From an uncultured Phycisphaerae bacterium (GTDB lineage: Bacteria > Planctomycetota > Phycisphaerae > UBA1845 > PWPN01), in the NCBI GenBank assembly GCA_938005315.1, contig CALLOB010000062.1, forward strand, positions 1-51,321: a stretch of 51,321 bases of DNA, written 5' to 3'. The notes under the pieces are model-generated. The model was given only the letters and a program-made list of their open reading frames with translations. It was not told the DNA's origin and ran no database searches. The translations under genes and the position numbers were made by a program. Positions 33,485 to 43,430 of the stretch are shown here, in pieces (position 1 is the stretch's first letter; each line of letters opens with the position of its first letter).

Positions 33485-35896
33485 TCAACCCTGTGCGGCG
33501 GCCGCCTTCGCCAGCGCATCCCTCAGGAAACCCAGGAAACGCCGCGCCAGGGCCCGGTAGGTGAAAAGCTCCTCCACGGTTTGCCGCATCCGTTCCCCGA
33601 TGGCCCGCCGCTGGTCGGGGTGGGCGAGGAAATACTCCGCCCGCTGGGCGAAGGTCTCCGGACCGTCAAATGAGATCGTCGGAAGATCGGCAAAGGCCAG
33701 ACCCGCCCGTTCATAACGGGGATCGGACCCCTGGCAACGGTCGTTCTCCAACAGGAACTCCTCGGTGACCTGGATCTCGTTCCGCGGCGGCAAACCCAGC
33801 CGGCGCAGGCGCTCCTGACGTTCGGCGACGTATTCAGGCGGCACCTCGTCGAGCCGGAGGCGAACCGGGGCAGTGATCCCCCGCTCGCGGAGGAATCGCA
33901 GCATCGCCTCGGTGCCCGGAGACAGGTAGTCCTGGGGATTGTATCGGACCAGCACGAAGCCGCCGGCGCAGACCGTCTCCAGCACCCGCTGATGCAGGGC
34001 CGAGACCGTGCCGAGATGCAGGCTGATGGCTGCGCCGCGGGCGATGGCCGCCAGGTGAGCTCCGTGCTCGGCCACTCCCCTGGCGTAACGGCCGAAGCGC
34101 GGATGACTCTCCCAACCCCGCCCGTACAGATGGAGGCTTCGCCCCGTCGCATCCGCCCAGTCGGCCACCCAGCGCAGCGCCGTGTGTCGCAGGACCCGAT
34201 CGACCAGCGGCCGGACGACCAGCGAAAGCACCTCCTGCCGCAGACGGGGTTCCGGCGGCAGATCCCATTCCTTCCAAGCCTCGTCGAGCAGCGGCTCCAC
34301 GGGGCGTCCAGCGTCGAATCGGTCATCGGCGGCCAGCGGCATCAGTCGATCGAAAAAGCCCTGAAGCATCTGACGGACCCGCTCGTCCCGCGGCACCTGG
34401 CGGAGGCGCTCGAACAGGGCCTCCGGCGGCTCGGAGTGGTGGCTGACGTAGGCGACGTCGCAGGCCGGGGCGGCATCAGGGTGCGCGCCGGGGGCGAACT
34501 TCATCGGGTCCACCGCCATCCGGCATGGCAGAAACCGCTCGGGCGGATAACCGCTTTTGAGTACCGCGGTCGTCCGGCCGAACCCCATGGTGAAGTCCAG
34601 CGGTCCAAGACGCGCCCCCACCCCGGGATCGAACAGCGCCGGCAGGTCGTCCTGAATCCAGCAGAGGTACGGAACCTCGTTCACGAACCAGGAGGCGTAC
34701 TCGTGGCGGTGATGATCGATGACCAGCACCAGGTCCGGACTGAAGTCCAGCATGGCCTGCAGCGGCATGATGTCCTGGATGGGGCTGTGGTCGTCGGCCT
34801 CGATCAGCAGGCGGGTCTGCACTCCCAGCGACTCCATCGCCGTGATCAGGTCGCGCATGGAGTACTGCAGGAACGTCGTGAACCGGCTGGTCACGCAAAG
34901 CACCCGCAGCGGGTCTGACGGACCGGCTTCACGGAAACGCCGGACCCACCAGGCTGCGTCGCGACCCCGGTAGTGCTGCTCGACTCTGCGGCGTGTCTCG
35001 GCGTAGAGCGTCCGCCGGGCCTGGACCACCTCTTCCAGCATCGCCTCGGCCGCCCCCGGGGCGATGCCCTCCCACAGCGGCAGGCGGGCGACGGTGTGGG
35101 GCAGCGAGACGTACGGACGGGCCAGCATCCAGTCCCGCCAGTGTTCCCAGGCGGCCTGTCCGGCGAAGACCCGCACGCGTTCGTCCGCCAGCGGCCCTGT
35201 CCAGTCGTGCAGATGCAGCACCACCGCCAGGGCCCGGGGATCAGGCTCCACGATGAAGACCATCGGGCTGTAGGACAGGTATGTGCCGCACGTGGCGGCC
35301 CAGATTCGCGGCAGCAGCCAGCCGGTGCCCACACCTTCAAACAGGAAGGGCTTGGGCACCCGCCCGCGCCAGGGCGGCGGATCGGGCACCGCCTCCAACT
35401 TGCCCCGGTAATCCAGCGGAGGGGTCAGCCAGACGCGCAGCCCGCCGGGGCGAGGCCCGCGGACCAGCAGGTTGCCGTCGAAAGTCCGGTGGACCTCGCA
35501 GTCGGCGGCTTCCTCCCGGCCATGCTCGGCCTGCTCGGCCAAGTCGCGTGCCTCCGGTCCGCCGTCGCGGAGAACCGCAAGGTTGCGGTCGTAGGTCGGA
35601 CGCATTTCCGACCAATCCAGACGGTCGGCCGCCGCCCGACGAAGCTGACGGGCCGCCGACACCAGCTCGGCATGGTGCGGGCTCTGCAGCGGACAGGCTC
35701 CGGCCACCTCGGCGGCCACGCTGTAGAGCCCTTTTGCGATCAGAGCGTTGACCACCGTGGCCCGGACCTGGTCATCGTCCGGCACGCACGCCAGGTAGGC
35801 ATCGGCCAAGCCGATCACCGCCCAGGTATCGCCCCGGCCGGCGTTTTCGAGGATCTGCCGCCGCAGGCGGTCGACGGACATGGGCGCGTCGGGCAT
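33485..35896 (-). CDS. Large glycosyltransferase with a CgeB-like C-terminal domain
   Basis: The 803-aa protein has an N-terminal helical repeat-like part (residues 1-130), a middle region with a Rossmann-like piece (LRVLCVTSRFTTFLQYSM, residues about 330-350, and FSPDLVLVIDHHRHEYASWF) and a C-terminal region like the CgeB/Glyco_trans_1_2 family: LHLYGRGWESHPRFGRYARG, AISLHLGTVSALHQRVLETV, CAGGFVLVRYNPQDYL and AEYFLAHPDQRRAIGERMRQ. CgeB-type enzymes are GT-B fold transferases for surface glycans or glycoproteins. The ATG at 35896 was preferred to one twelve codons upstream because GGGAGGG precedes it by eight bases. The tandem Rossmann pattern supports a complete GT-B enzyme; acceptor and donor are unknown. 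Confidence 0.8.
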   Translation of the reverse strand: MPDAPMSVDRLRRQILENAGRGDTWAVIGLADAYLACVPDDDQVRATVVNALIAKGLYSVAAEVAGACPLQSPHHAELVSAARQLRRAAADRLDWSEMRPTYDRNLAVLRDGGPEARDLAEQAEHGREEAADCEVHRTFDGNLLVRGPRPGGLRVWLTPPLDYRGKLEAVPDPPPWRGRVPKPFLFEGVGTGWLLPRIWAATCGTYLSYSPMVFIVEPDPRALAVVLHLHDWTGPLADERVRVFAGQAAWEHWRDWMLARPYVSLPHTVARLPLWEGIAPGAAEAMLEEVVQARRTLYAETRRRVEQHYRGRDAAWWVRRFREAGPSDPLRVLCVTSRFTTFLQYSMRDLITAMESLGVQTRLLIEADDHSPIQDIMPLQAMLDFSPDLVLVIDHHRHEYASWFVNEVPYLCWIQDDLPALFDPGVGARLGPLDFTMGFGRTTAVLKSGYPPERFLPCRMAVDPMKFAPGAHPDAAPACDVAYVSHHSEPPEALFERLRQVPRDERVRQMLQGFFDRLMPLAADDRFDAGRPVEPLLDEAWKEWDLPPEPRLRQEVLSLVVRPLVDRVLRHTALRWVADWADATGRSLHLYGRGWESHPRFGRYARGVAEHGAHLAAIARGAAISLHLGTVSALHQRVLETVCAGGFVLVRYNPQDYLSPGTEAMLRFLRERGITAPVRLRLDEVPPEYVAERQERLRRLGLPPRNEIQVTEEFLLENDRCQGSDPRYERAGLAFADLPTISFDGPETFAQRAEYFLAHPDQRRAIGERMRQTVEELFTYRALARRFLGFLRDALAKAAAAQG

Positions 35897-35986
35897 CGGG
35901 GCAACCCTCCCGTGGTCCCGGCCGGCGGACAAAGCCCGGCCGCAGGCGGTAAGGTCGTCGCGCCGGTCCCGTCCCCTCTGGTCCCG

Positions 35987-36433
35987 TCAGTCCATATGAC
36001 GGCGGAACACGATCAGCATCGTCAGGACCAGCAGCGTGATCGCCATGCCCGGCAGCACGTAGCCGACGCCGATCAGCACCCCGACGGCCGCGACCATCCA
36101 GATGCTGGCGGCGGTCGTCAGGCCGAGCACCGTCTGGCGGTCGTGAATGATGGCCCCGGCGCCCAGGAATCCGACGCCGGTCACCACCTGGGCGGCGATC
36201 CGACCGGCGTCGCCGTGGCCGTCGCGAGCCAGCAGCACAGAGGCCAGAGTGAACACCGTGCTGCCCACTGAGATCAGGGGGATCGTCCGCAGACCCGCGG
36301 GCTTTTGGCGCCGGTGCCGCTCGAGCCCTACGAGCACGCCGCAGATCATCGAGGCTCCAATAGCCGCCGCCCCGGCCAGCGGGGTCGGCCAGACGTGGTG
36401 CAGGTTGCCGAAATAGCAGGCGATATCGGCCAT
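35987..36433 (-). CDS. MgtC/SapB-family membrane protein
   Basis: The 148-aa protein has four membrane segments and the family motifs: GVLVGLERHRRQKPAGLRT, PLISVGSTVFTLAS, AAQVVTGVGFLGAGAIIHD and LGLTTAASIWMVAAVGVLIG. MgtC proteins support growth at low magnesium and modulate the F-type ATPase in pathogens; in environmental bacteria their role is unclear. Length equals the short form without the C-terminal ACT-like domain. It ends 90 bp before (upstream of) the glycosyltransferase start on the same strand, so it may be its operon partner. Confidence 0.9.
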   Translation of the reverse strand: MADIACYFGNLHHVWPTPLAGAAAIGASMICGVLVGLERHRRQKPAGLRTIPLISVGSTVFTLASVLLARDGHGDAGRIAAQVVTGVGFLGAGAIIHDRQTVLGLTTAASIWMVAAVGVLIGVGYVLPGMAITLLVLTMLIVFRRHMD

Positions 36434-36510
36434 GACCGGTTCCGCGGACCCGGCGCCGGTGGCCGGGCGCTGCGGACGTTACCATGCCGATGCCGACCCG
36501 GCAACCCCGT

Positions 36511-36539
36511 TTGACAGGCCCGGCCCATGAGCGTAGGCT
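36511..36539 (+). promoter_or_regulatory. Promoter of ppdK
   Basis: TTGACA (36511-36516) and TAGGCT (36534-36539), spacer 17 bp. The leader of about 180 bases contains a small hairpin, GGGCTT-AC-AAGCCC (36698-36711), directly before the SD AGGAG (36712-36716). The rest of 36434-36728 shows nothing else. Confidence 0.6.
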
Positions 36540-36728
36540 TGCCGCTCCTGACGAACGGGAACCCGCCTCACCGGCGGGGCCCGGCGGCCGTGCCGCGGAG
36601 GAGCACAGCGTGGCGCGTCGCGCGCCCGGCCGGGCGTGATCAACCTGCAGCCTGACGCGGTCCTGCAGACGCCACCGCCGCCGTTTCACCCTTGAAGGGC
36701 TTACAAGCCCAGGAGAGACAGAGACACC

Positions 36729-39524
36729 ATGGCGACCAAGTACGTCTACACATTCGTCCAGGGCAAGGCCGAGGGCCGGGCGGACCAGAAGGAGCTGCTT
36801 GGCGGCAAGGGTGCCAACCTCGCCGAGATGGCCCGGCTCGGGCTGCCGGTGCCTGCGGGCTTTACCATCAGCACCGAGGTTTGCACCGAGTACTACAAGC
36901 GCGGCAAGAAGCTGCCGCCGGAGCTGACCAAACAGGTGCAGGCGGCCATGGCCACGGTCGAGAAGGCCATGGGCAAGAAGTTCGGCGACCCGAAGAACCC
37001 CCTGCTGCTGTCGTGCCGCTCGGGTGCGCGGACTTCGATGCCGGGCATGATGGAGACGGTGCTGAACATCGGCCTGACCAGCCGGACGATCCCGGCGCTG
37101 ATCGCCAAGACCGGCAATCCGCGCTTCGTGTGGGACTCCTACCGCCGGCTGATCCAGATGTACGCCGACGTGGTCATGGAGAAGGCCGAGGGCATCGAGC
37201 CGGCCGAGGACATGGGCGTTCGGCGCCAGCTCGAGCGGGCTCTGGAGCAGTACAAGCACCGTCGCGGCTGCAAGCTGGACACCGACCTGACCGCCGAGGA
37301 TCTGCAGGCGGTGGTCGAGGAGTACAAGGCCATCGTCCAGCGGGTGCTGGGCAAGCCCTTCCCCGACGACCACAACGATCAGCTCTGGGGCGGCATCCGG
37401 GCGGTGTTCCAGTCGTGGAACGGCAAGCGGGCGATCTCCTACCGGCGCATCGAAGGCATCCCGGACGACTGGGGCACGGCGGTGAACGTCCAGGCGATGG
37501 TCTTCGGCAACATGGGTCCGACCAGCGCCACTGGCGTGGCCTTCACCCGCAACCCGGCCACCGGCGAGAACAAGTTTTACGGCGAGTGGCTGGTCAACGC
37601 CCAGGGCGAGGACGTGGTGGCCGGCATCCGGACGCCCAGCCCGCTGAACGAGGCCACCCGCCCCGAGGGCAACCGCGAACCCAGCCTCGAGCAGGCCATG
37701 CCCAAGGCCTACAAGCAGCTCGCCGCCATCCGCGACAAGCTGGAAAAGCACTTCCGGGAAATGCAGGACATCGAGTTCACCATCGAGGAGACCCGGGTCT
37801 ACATGCTCCAGACCCGCACCGGCAAGCGGACCGGGCGTGCGGCGGTGCGGATCGCCGTGGAGATGGTCGAATCCAGGCTGATCACCCCCGAGCAGGCGAT
37901 TCCGCGGGTCAGCGCCGCGCAGCTGGACGAGCTGCTGCACCCCGTGCTGGATCCCAAGGCCGAGGCTGCGGCCCGCAAGCTCTGCACCGGCCTGCCCGCC
38001 GGACCGGGCGGAGCCACCGGACAGGTCGTCTTCACCGCGGCCGATGCCGTGGCCTGGGCCGCCGAGGGCAAGCAGGTCGTGCTGGTCCGAGAGGAGACCA
38101 ACCCCGAGGACGTCGAGGGCATGCGCGCGGCGGTCGGCATCCTGACCGCCCGCGGCGGGATGACCAGCCACGCCGCCCTGGTCGCCCGCGGCTGGGGCAA
38201 GTGCTGCGTCGTCGGGGCCGGCGACATGCACGTCGATCTGGGCGCCCGCGAGATCCGGGTCGGCGGCGAGACGATCCGCGAGGGAGACTGGATCAGCCTC
38301 AACGGCACCAGGGGCAACGTCTATCGCGGAAAACTGGACATGGTCAGCGGCGCCGAGGACCGGCACTTCAAGAAGTTCATGGCCATGTGCGACAAGTTCC
38401 GCCGGCTGGCCGTGCGGGCCAACGCGGACACCCCCGAGGACGCCGCCCGGGCCCGGGCCTTCGGCGCCGAGGGTATCGGCCTGTTCCGCACCGAGCACAT
38501 GTTCTACGGCAAGGGTGCCGAGGAACCGCTCTTCAAGCTCCGCAAGATGATCCACAGCCGGACGAGCGAGGAGCGGCGAAAGGCCCTGGATGAGCTCTTC
38601 CCGCACGTCAAGAACGACATCAAGGCCACCCTGGCGGCCATGGCCGGTCTCCCGGTGACCATCCGCCTGCTGGATCCCCCGCTGCACGAGTTCGTGCCGC
38701 AGAACGAGGAGGAGCGCCGCCGTCTGGCCGACAGCCTGGGCATCTCTCTGGAAGAGCTGACCAAGCGGGCCGATGCCCTGCACGAGGTCAACCCGATGAT
38801 GGGACACCGCGGCGTGCGGCTGGGCGTGACTTACCCGGAAGTCAGCGAAATGCAGCTCCGGGCGATCCTCGAGGCCGCCGCCGAGCTTGCCCGGGAAGGC
38901 AAGAAGGCCTTCCCGGAGATCATGATCCCGGTGACCTGCGACGTGAAGGAGCTGAAGAACCAGAAGGCCCTGCTCGACAAGGTGCACGGCGAGGTGGCCG
39001 CCAGGTTCGGCGTCAAGAAAGTGCCCCACATGTTCGGCACCATGATCGAGATTCCGCGTGCGGCCCTGCGGGCCGGCGACATGGCCGAGACGGCCGAGTT
39101 CTTCTCCTTCGGCACGAACGACCTGACGCAGATGACCTTCGGCTTCAGCCGCGACGACATCGGGGCCTTCGTCCCCGACTACGTCAAGCACGGCATCCTG
39201 CCGGCCGACCCGTTCCAGACGCTGGACGTCCACGGCGTCGGCGAACTCGTGCAGATGGGCATCGAGCGCGGCCGGGCGGTGCGTCCCGGCCTGAAGGTCG
39301 GTATCTGCGGCGAGCACGGCGGCGAGGAGGCTTCGGTCAAGTTCTGCCACCGGGTGGGCATGAACTATGTCAGCTGTTCGCCGTACCGCGTGCCGATCGC
39401 GCGGCTGGCCCTGGCCAAGGCGGCCATCGAAGAGAAGGCCTCCGGCAAGGCCAAGGCTGCAGCCAGGTCCAAGGCCAGGTCGGCAGCCCAAACCGCCAGG
39501 AGAACCACCGCACACAAGCGGTAA
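36729..39524 (+). CDS. ppdK: Pyruvate, phosphate dikinase
   Basis: This 931-aa enzyme interconverts pyruvate, ATP and phosphate with phosphoenolpyruvate, AMP and pyrophosphate. The nucleotide-binding domain begins with LLGGKGANLAEMARLGLPVP. The swivelling phosphohistidine is His481 in GGMTSHAALVARGWGKCCV. The C-terminal PEP-binding barrel contains GIGLFRTEHMF, LLDPPLHEF, FFSFGTNDLTQM and the catalytic Cys860 in ICGEHGGE. Nearly all PPDKs stop soon after YRVPIARLALAKAA; here about 30 more residues follow, rich in Lys, Arg and Ala (KASGKAKAAARSKARS and so on), a basic tail like those that bind nucleic acid. SD AGGAG is twelve bases before the ATG. The gene has its own promoter and a strong terminator and is monocistronic. 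Confidence 0.96.
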   Translation: MATKYVYTFVQGKAEGRADQKELLGGKGANLAEMARLGLPVPAGFTISTEVCTEYYKRGKKLPPELTKQVQAAMATVEKAMGKKFGDPKNPLLLSCRSGARTSMPGMMETVLNIGLTSRTIPALIAKTGNPRFVWDSYRRLIQMYADVVMEKAEGIEPAEDMGVRRQLERALEQYKHRRGCKLDTDLTAEDLQAVVEEYKAIVQRVLGKPFPDDHNDQLWGGIRAVFQSWNGKRAISYRRIEGIPDDWGTAVNVQAMVFGNMGPTSATGVAFTRNPATGENKFYGEWLVNAQGEDVVAGIRTPSPLNEATRPEGNREPSLEQAMPKAYKQLAAIRDKLEKHFREMQDIEFTIEETRVYMLQTRTGKRTGRAAVRIAVEMVESRLITPEQAIPRVSAAQLDELLHPVLDPKAEAAARKLCTGLPAGPGGATGQVVFTAADAVAWAAEGKQVVLVREETNPEDVEGMRAAVGILTARGGMTSHAALVARGWGKCCVVGAGDMHVDLGAREIRVGGETIREGDWISLNGTRGNVYRGKLDMVSGAEDRHFKKFMAMCDKFRRLAVRANADTPEDAARARAFGAEGIGLFRTEHMFYGKGAEEPLFKLRKMIHSRTSEERRKALDELFPHVKNDIKATLAAMAGLPVTIRLLDPPLHEFVPQNEEERRRLADSLGISLEELTKRADALHEVNPMMGHRGVRLGVTYPEVSEMQLRAILEAAAELAREGKKAFPEIMIPVTCDVKELKNQKALLDKVHGEVAARFGVKKVPHMFGTMIEIPRAALRAGDMAETAEFFSFGTNDLTQMTFGFSRDDIGAFVPDYVKHGILPADPFQTLDVHGVGELVQMGIERGRAVRPGLKVGICGEHGGEEASVKFCHRVGMNYVSCSPYRVPIARLALAKAAIEEKASGKAKAAARSKARSAAQTARRTTAHKR

Positions 39525-39566
39525 TCCGCCGGGCCGGCCGGCCGGAAGGCGACCTGACGGACGCGA

Positions 39567-39613
39567 CGACGCCGGGGCCCCGCGGCGGCCCCGGCGTCGC
39601 TCTTTTGTTTATC
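39567..39613 (+). terminator. Intrinsic terminator after ppdK
   Basis: A perfect 13-bp GC-rich stem (39567-39579 with 39587-39599), seven-base loop, followed by CTCTTTTGTTT. It lies 43 bp past the ppdK stop. Confidence 0.88.
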
Positions 39614-40206
39614 GGTCCATCGCCGCGACGTGGGGCTGAAGGCCTGCACGCGGGCGTCCTGCTATGACCGGTGCCTTGGCAAGTCCAAAACAGTCATCGG
39701 GGGGGGAAAACAGCGGACGCAAGACTTCTTTTCGTAAGAAGCCTTTCCGGAGAAGCACCGCTCGGCCCGCATGGATCGCGGCGCCTGCGTCCGGCGGACG
39801 TTCTCGGGGATCCACGGACCGGATCGCCGTCGTTGAGTTCCACCCGCCAGCCTGACTGCTAAGCTCCCGGGAAGCATGACGCTGCAATCGGACGCCCCCT
39901 GTTCAGGGCCAACGATCCCTGCCTGATCACGACCCGAGGGACGGCGGCACCTGCCAGGCCTGGTGGGGATCCGCCGAGAGGGGCGAGGGTCCGATATCCT
40001 GCTAACTTTGCTTTCAATAAGGATTTACGCCCAGCCCCGATCCGAACGATATTGTAAACGGTCACGCAAGGAGCCCGCCGGGCAAACCAACGGGGCGTTG
40101 GTCAGGTGCTTGGCGTGCCCGAGCCTGCGGGGAGTATCTGCAGCCGCCGGCATGCTGCCGCCTGCCCCGCCGGGGGACGACGTTCCGCCCGGACACGTGG
40201 TTCACG
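39614..40206. other. 593-bp non-coding region upstream of the HD-GYP gene
   Basis: No supportable gene. It contains an eight-G run (39700-39707 region), an AT-richer stretch (40001-40060) with a possible -10 TATTGT (40050-40055), and a hairpin CCAAC-GGGGC-GTTGG (about 40087-40101). The sequence GGTCACGCA (40060-40068) followed after 11 bases by GGGCAAACC (40080-40088) recalls parts of the c-di-GMP-I riboswitch, but later conserved parts are missing. Confidence 0.35.
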
Positions 40207-41817
40207 ATGGAAGCAGGACCCTACACCGTGCTCGTGATCGATGACTTCGAGGGCGATCGTCGCCTCGGAGAGCGGATCCTGCTTCGCGGCGGGTACCGGG
40301 TGGTCCTGGCGGCCAATGGCCAGGAAGGCCTTGAGAAAGCCCTCGAGTTCCGCCCGGCGGTGATCGTGATGGACGTGCTGATGCCGGTGATGGACGGCCG
40401 CGAGGCCGCCCGGCGGCTACGCGAGCATCCGGACACCGCGGGCATCCCGATCCTGATGGTCAGCGCGTTCTCATCGGAGGACGACCTGGCCTCGGGGCTG
40501 GACGCCGGAGCCGACGAGTACATCACCAAGCCGTTGCGGCCTCGCGAGTTCCTGCTCCGCATCCGCTCGCTGATCCGTCTGCGGGAATCGCAGTTGATGA
40601 TCGAGCGCACCAATGCCAAGCTGCAGCGGCGCACGCAGATCCTTTCGGCGTTGCACCGTTTTCACGAGCAGGCCGCCGGGAGCGACAGCTTCGAACGCGC
40701 CTGCCGGTGTACGGTCGAGACGGCCGCCGAGCTCCTCAAGAGCGACGAGGTGGCTCTGCTGATGCCCGACCGAACGGGCCAGCGTTTCGAGTTCGTCGAA
40801 ACCATCGGCGTGCCTGAGGGAATGTGGCGCGGGGTCGAGATCGGCCTGGATCATCCGATCGCCGCGCGGGTCTACGCGACCCAAGAGGAACTCGTGCTGG
40901 CCAACGCCCATCCCCTTGGATGGCAGCTCGCCGCAGAGGCCGCCGACGGCGGCCGGGTCGTGCCGCTGATCTCCATTCCGCTGCGCGGCACCAACGGGGT
41001 CGTCGGGGCCTTGACCATCACCCGCCGCCGGGAAGGGGGCGACTACGACCAGGAGGACCTGGAAGTCGCCCGGCAGCTGGCCGAGACCGCCGGACTGGTC
41101 CTGGACAACGCCTTGACCCGCAAGAAGCTCGACGAAACGCGGGACTCCATCATCCTGTCGCTGGCCCGTCTGAGCGAGTACCGCCACGCCGAGACCGGCC
41201 GGCACCTGGAACGCGTCCGGGCCCTGTCGATGGCTCTGGCCGAGTACCTGGCGCGCGACCCGCGTATCCCCGACCGCATCGATAAGGCCTTCATCACCGA
41301 TCTGGGCCGCGCCGCCCCGCTTCACGACATCGGCAAGGTCGCGATTCCGGACTGCATCCTGCTCAAGCGGGGCCAGTTGACCCGCGAGGAGTTCACGCTC
41401 ATCAAGGAACACACCATCATCGGGGCCGAGACGCTCAGGTCGGTCATCTCCAGCGGCCACGAGATCGGTTTTCTGCAGATGGCCATGGATGTCGCCCGCC
41501 ACCACCACGAGCGCTGGGACGGGACCGGCTACCCGGACGGGCTGAGCGGCGAGGATATCCCGCTGTGCGCCCGGATCGTGGCGCTGGCCGACGCGTACGA
41601 TGCCATCCGCATGCCCCGGGAGTACAAGCCGGCCCGCAGCCACGAGGACGCCACCCGGGAGATTCTCAAGGGTTCCGGCGGGCAGTTCGACCCGCGCATC
41701 GTGCAGGCCTTCTGCGCCCTGGAGGCGACCTTCAACCGGATCTACCACGAGTCGGCCGAGGAACCGCACGCCGAACCGGGTCTGATGGCGGTCGTCGCGT
41801 CGCAGGTCCCGGCCTGA
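40207..41817 (+). CDS. Response regulator with GAF and HD-GYP domains (c-di-GMP phosphodiesterase)
   Basis: The 536-aa protein has a receiver domain (residues 5-120; acidic pocket VIDDFEG, phospho-acceptor Asp56 in VIVMDVLMP, Lys in YITKPL), a coiled linker, a GAF domain (about 150-300) and an HD-GYP domain (about 320-520). The metal ligands His373-Asp374 (HDIGK), the HHHERWDGTGYPDG motif with GYP at 441-443 and the closing ADAYDAI are all intact, so hydrolysis of c-di-GMP to GMP is expected. Phosphorylation by a kinase and ligand binding to GAF would control it. The PilZ protein at 16030 could be a downstream sensor. No strong SD at the ATG. Confidence 0.92.
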   Translation: MEAGPYTVLVIDDFEGDRRLGERILLRGGYRVVLAANGQEGLEKALEFRPAVIVMDVLMPVMDGREAARRLREHPDTAGIPILMVSAFSSEDDLASGLDAGADEYITKPLRPREFLLRIRSLIRLRESQLMIERTNAKLQRRTQILSALHRFHEQAAGSDSFERACRCTVETAAELLKSDEVALLMPDRTGQRFEFVETIGVPEGMWRGVEIGLDHPIAARVYATQEELVLANAHPLGWQLAAEAADGGRVVPLISIPLRGTNGVVGALTITRRREGGDYDQEDLEVARQLAETAGLVLDNALTRKKLDETRDSIILSLARLSEYRHAETGRHLERVRALSMALAEYLARDPRIPDRIDKAFITDLGRAAPLHDIGKVAIPDCILLKRGQLTREEFTLIKEHTIIGAETLRSVISSGHEIGFLQMAMDVARHHHERWDGTGYPDGLSGEDIPLCARIVALADAYDAIRMPREYKPARSHEDATREILKGSGGQFDPRIVQAFCALEATFNRIYHESAEEPHAEPGLMAVVASQVPA

Positions 41818-41985
41818 AGCGGCGCCGGGGTTGCCACGGGGAAGTTGACCCGTGCCGCCGGTTGAGCCAAGATGTCATCCGTGCGCAGGGCGGGCCCGGA
41901 GTTCCGGTCTGCGGGTCCCCCCGGAAAACCCTGCGGGCCGGGCGCGGAGACCGGGTGCTGCGCCTGGTGGACGAGAGAGCTCCCG

Positions 41986-43395
41986 ATGACCGATCTTCCG
42001 ATGGAACAGCCCCCGCAGCCGGATCCGGCCGCCTGTCCCGCCCCCGACCCTCCGGAGACCGCTCCCGCGGAAACTCCGGCCGTGACGGTGCTGGACGGAC
42101 GCGTGTCGCGCGTGACCGCCGAGCGGGTGCACGTGTGCCTGGCGGACGGCAGGCAGGGAGCAGTGCCGCTGATCGAGTTCGCCGGGCAGCTGCTGCCCAA
42201 GGAGAACGACCCGGTCCGGGTGATCATCGACCGGGAGGATCCGGTCACCGGCGAACTGCTGTTGAGCAAGCGGCAGGCGGACGAGGCGACGTTCTGGGAG
42301 TCGGTCAAGCCCGGCGACGTGCTGGAGGGCGTGGTCACGGGCATGAACCGCGGCGGGCTGGACATCGACCTGGGAGGCGCCCGCGCGTTTCTCCCCGGCC
42401 CGCAGGTGGACACCCGGCGGATCAAGGACATCTCGACGCTGATCGGCGAGCACCTGCGCTGTGTGGTCATCCAGGTGGACCGCACCACGCGGGACATCAT
42501 CGTCAGCCGGCGCAAGTTGCTGGACCGGGAGCGGAAAGAAAGGCGCGCCGAGGCCCTGGCGGGGCTGAACGAAGGCGAGATCCGTACCGGAACGGTGCGC
42601 AGCCTCACCGACTACGGCGCTTTCGTGGACGTCGGGGGCGTCGAGGGGCTGCTCCACGTCACCGACATCAGCTGGGGACGCGTGCAGCGCCCGGACGAAG
42701 TGCTGCGGGAGGGCCAGGAGATCGAGGTCTGCGTGATCCGGGTCAACCGCGAGACCGGCAAGGTCTCGCTGGGACTCAAGCAGACCCGGCCGGACCCCTG
42801 GATCGGCATCGAACAGCGCTACGCGGTGGGATCGCGGGTCAAGGCCCGGGTTCTGCGGTTCGCCGACTTCGGAGCCTTCGTGGAGCTCGAGGAGGGCGTC
42901 GAGGCCCTTCTGCCGGTCAGCGAAATGAGCTGGTCCCGGCGGATCACGCATCCCAGCGAGATCCTGCGGCTGGGCGAGGAGATCGAGCTGGTGGTTCTCC
43001 GGGTTGAGGAGGCCCGGCGACGGATTTCACTGGGCCTCAAGCAGACCGAGCAGAACCCCTGGGACCGGGCGGCCGCGGAGCTGAAGCCCAACGCCCGCGT
43101 CAAGGGCAAGGTCGTTCGCATCACCGACTTCGGCGCGTTTGTGGAGCTCTTTCCCGGCGTCGAGGGACTGGTGCACATCTCCGAGCTGTCCGACCGCCGG
43201 GTCAAGGCCGTCGGCGACGTGGTCCGGGAAGGCCAGGAGGTCGAGGTCCGCGTACTCAAGACCGATCGACAGGCTCAGCGGATCTCCCTCTCGATGAGAC
43301 CCGAGCCCCAGGCCGCCCCCCCGCCGGCCGCCGACGCAAAGAAGAAGCGCAAACGCCCTCTGCGCGGCGGGCTGTCATCGCACTTTGAGTGGTGA
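41986..43395 (+). CDS. rpsA: 30S ribosomal protein S1-like RNA-binding protein, five S1 domains
   Basis: The 469-aa protein has a 30-residue Pro/Glu-rich N terminus, then five S1 motifs starting near residues 34, 111, 196, 283 and 368. The last three show the consensus [40 protein letters not shown] and [20 protein letters not shown], and ISLGLKQT-type ends with PW. It would bind mRNA at the ribosome and help initiation on messages with poor ribosome sites. The C terminus is Lys-rich ([11 protein letters not shown]). The ATG at 41986 was chosen as the upstream extension lacks similarity. E. coli S1 has six domains; five-domain forms are not rare. This window contains several apparently leaderless genes, for which S1 is usually dispensable. 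Confidence 0.88.
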   Translation: MTDLPMEQPPQPDPAACPAPDPPETAPAETPAVTVLDGRVSRVTAERVHVCLADGRQGAVPLIEFAGQLLPKENDPVRVIIDREDPVTGELLLSKRQADEATFWESVKPGDVLEGVVTGMNRGGLDIDLGGARAFLPGPQVDTRRIKDISTLIGEHLRCVVIQVDRTTRDIIVSRRKLLDRERKERRAEALAGLNEGEIRTGTVRSLTDYGAFVDVGGVEGLLHVTDISWGRVQRPDEVLREGQEIEVCVIRVNRETGKVSLGLKQTRPDPWIGIEQRYAVGSRVKARVLRFADFGAFVELEEGVEALLPVSEMSWSRRITHPSEILRLGEEIELVVLRVEEARRRISLGLKQTEQNPWDRAAAELKPNARVKGKVVRITDFGAFVELFPGVEGLVHISELSDRRVKAVGDVVREGQEVEVRVLKTDRQAQRISLSMRPEPQAAPPPAADAKKKRKRPLRGGLSSHFEW

Positions 43396-43430
43396 CTTCG
43401 AATGGTGATATGCCGGCCGGTGTCCGGCAA

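Noticed and set aside
35772-39515. 1247-aa open frame on the minus strand over ppdK
   Set aside because: It is the antisense shadow of ppdK, caused by high third-position GC. The plus-strand product has all PPDK motifs.
40058-40135. c-di-GMP-I (GEMM) riboswitch
   Set aside because: GGTCACGCA and GGGCAAACC match blocks of the motif, but 11 bases rather than about two lie between them, and the later GACGCAAAGCC block with its tetraloop receptor is absent. Kept only as a structured-leader observation.
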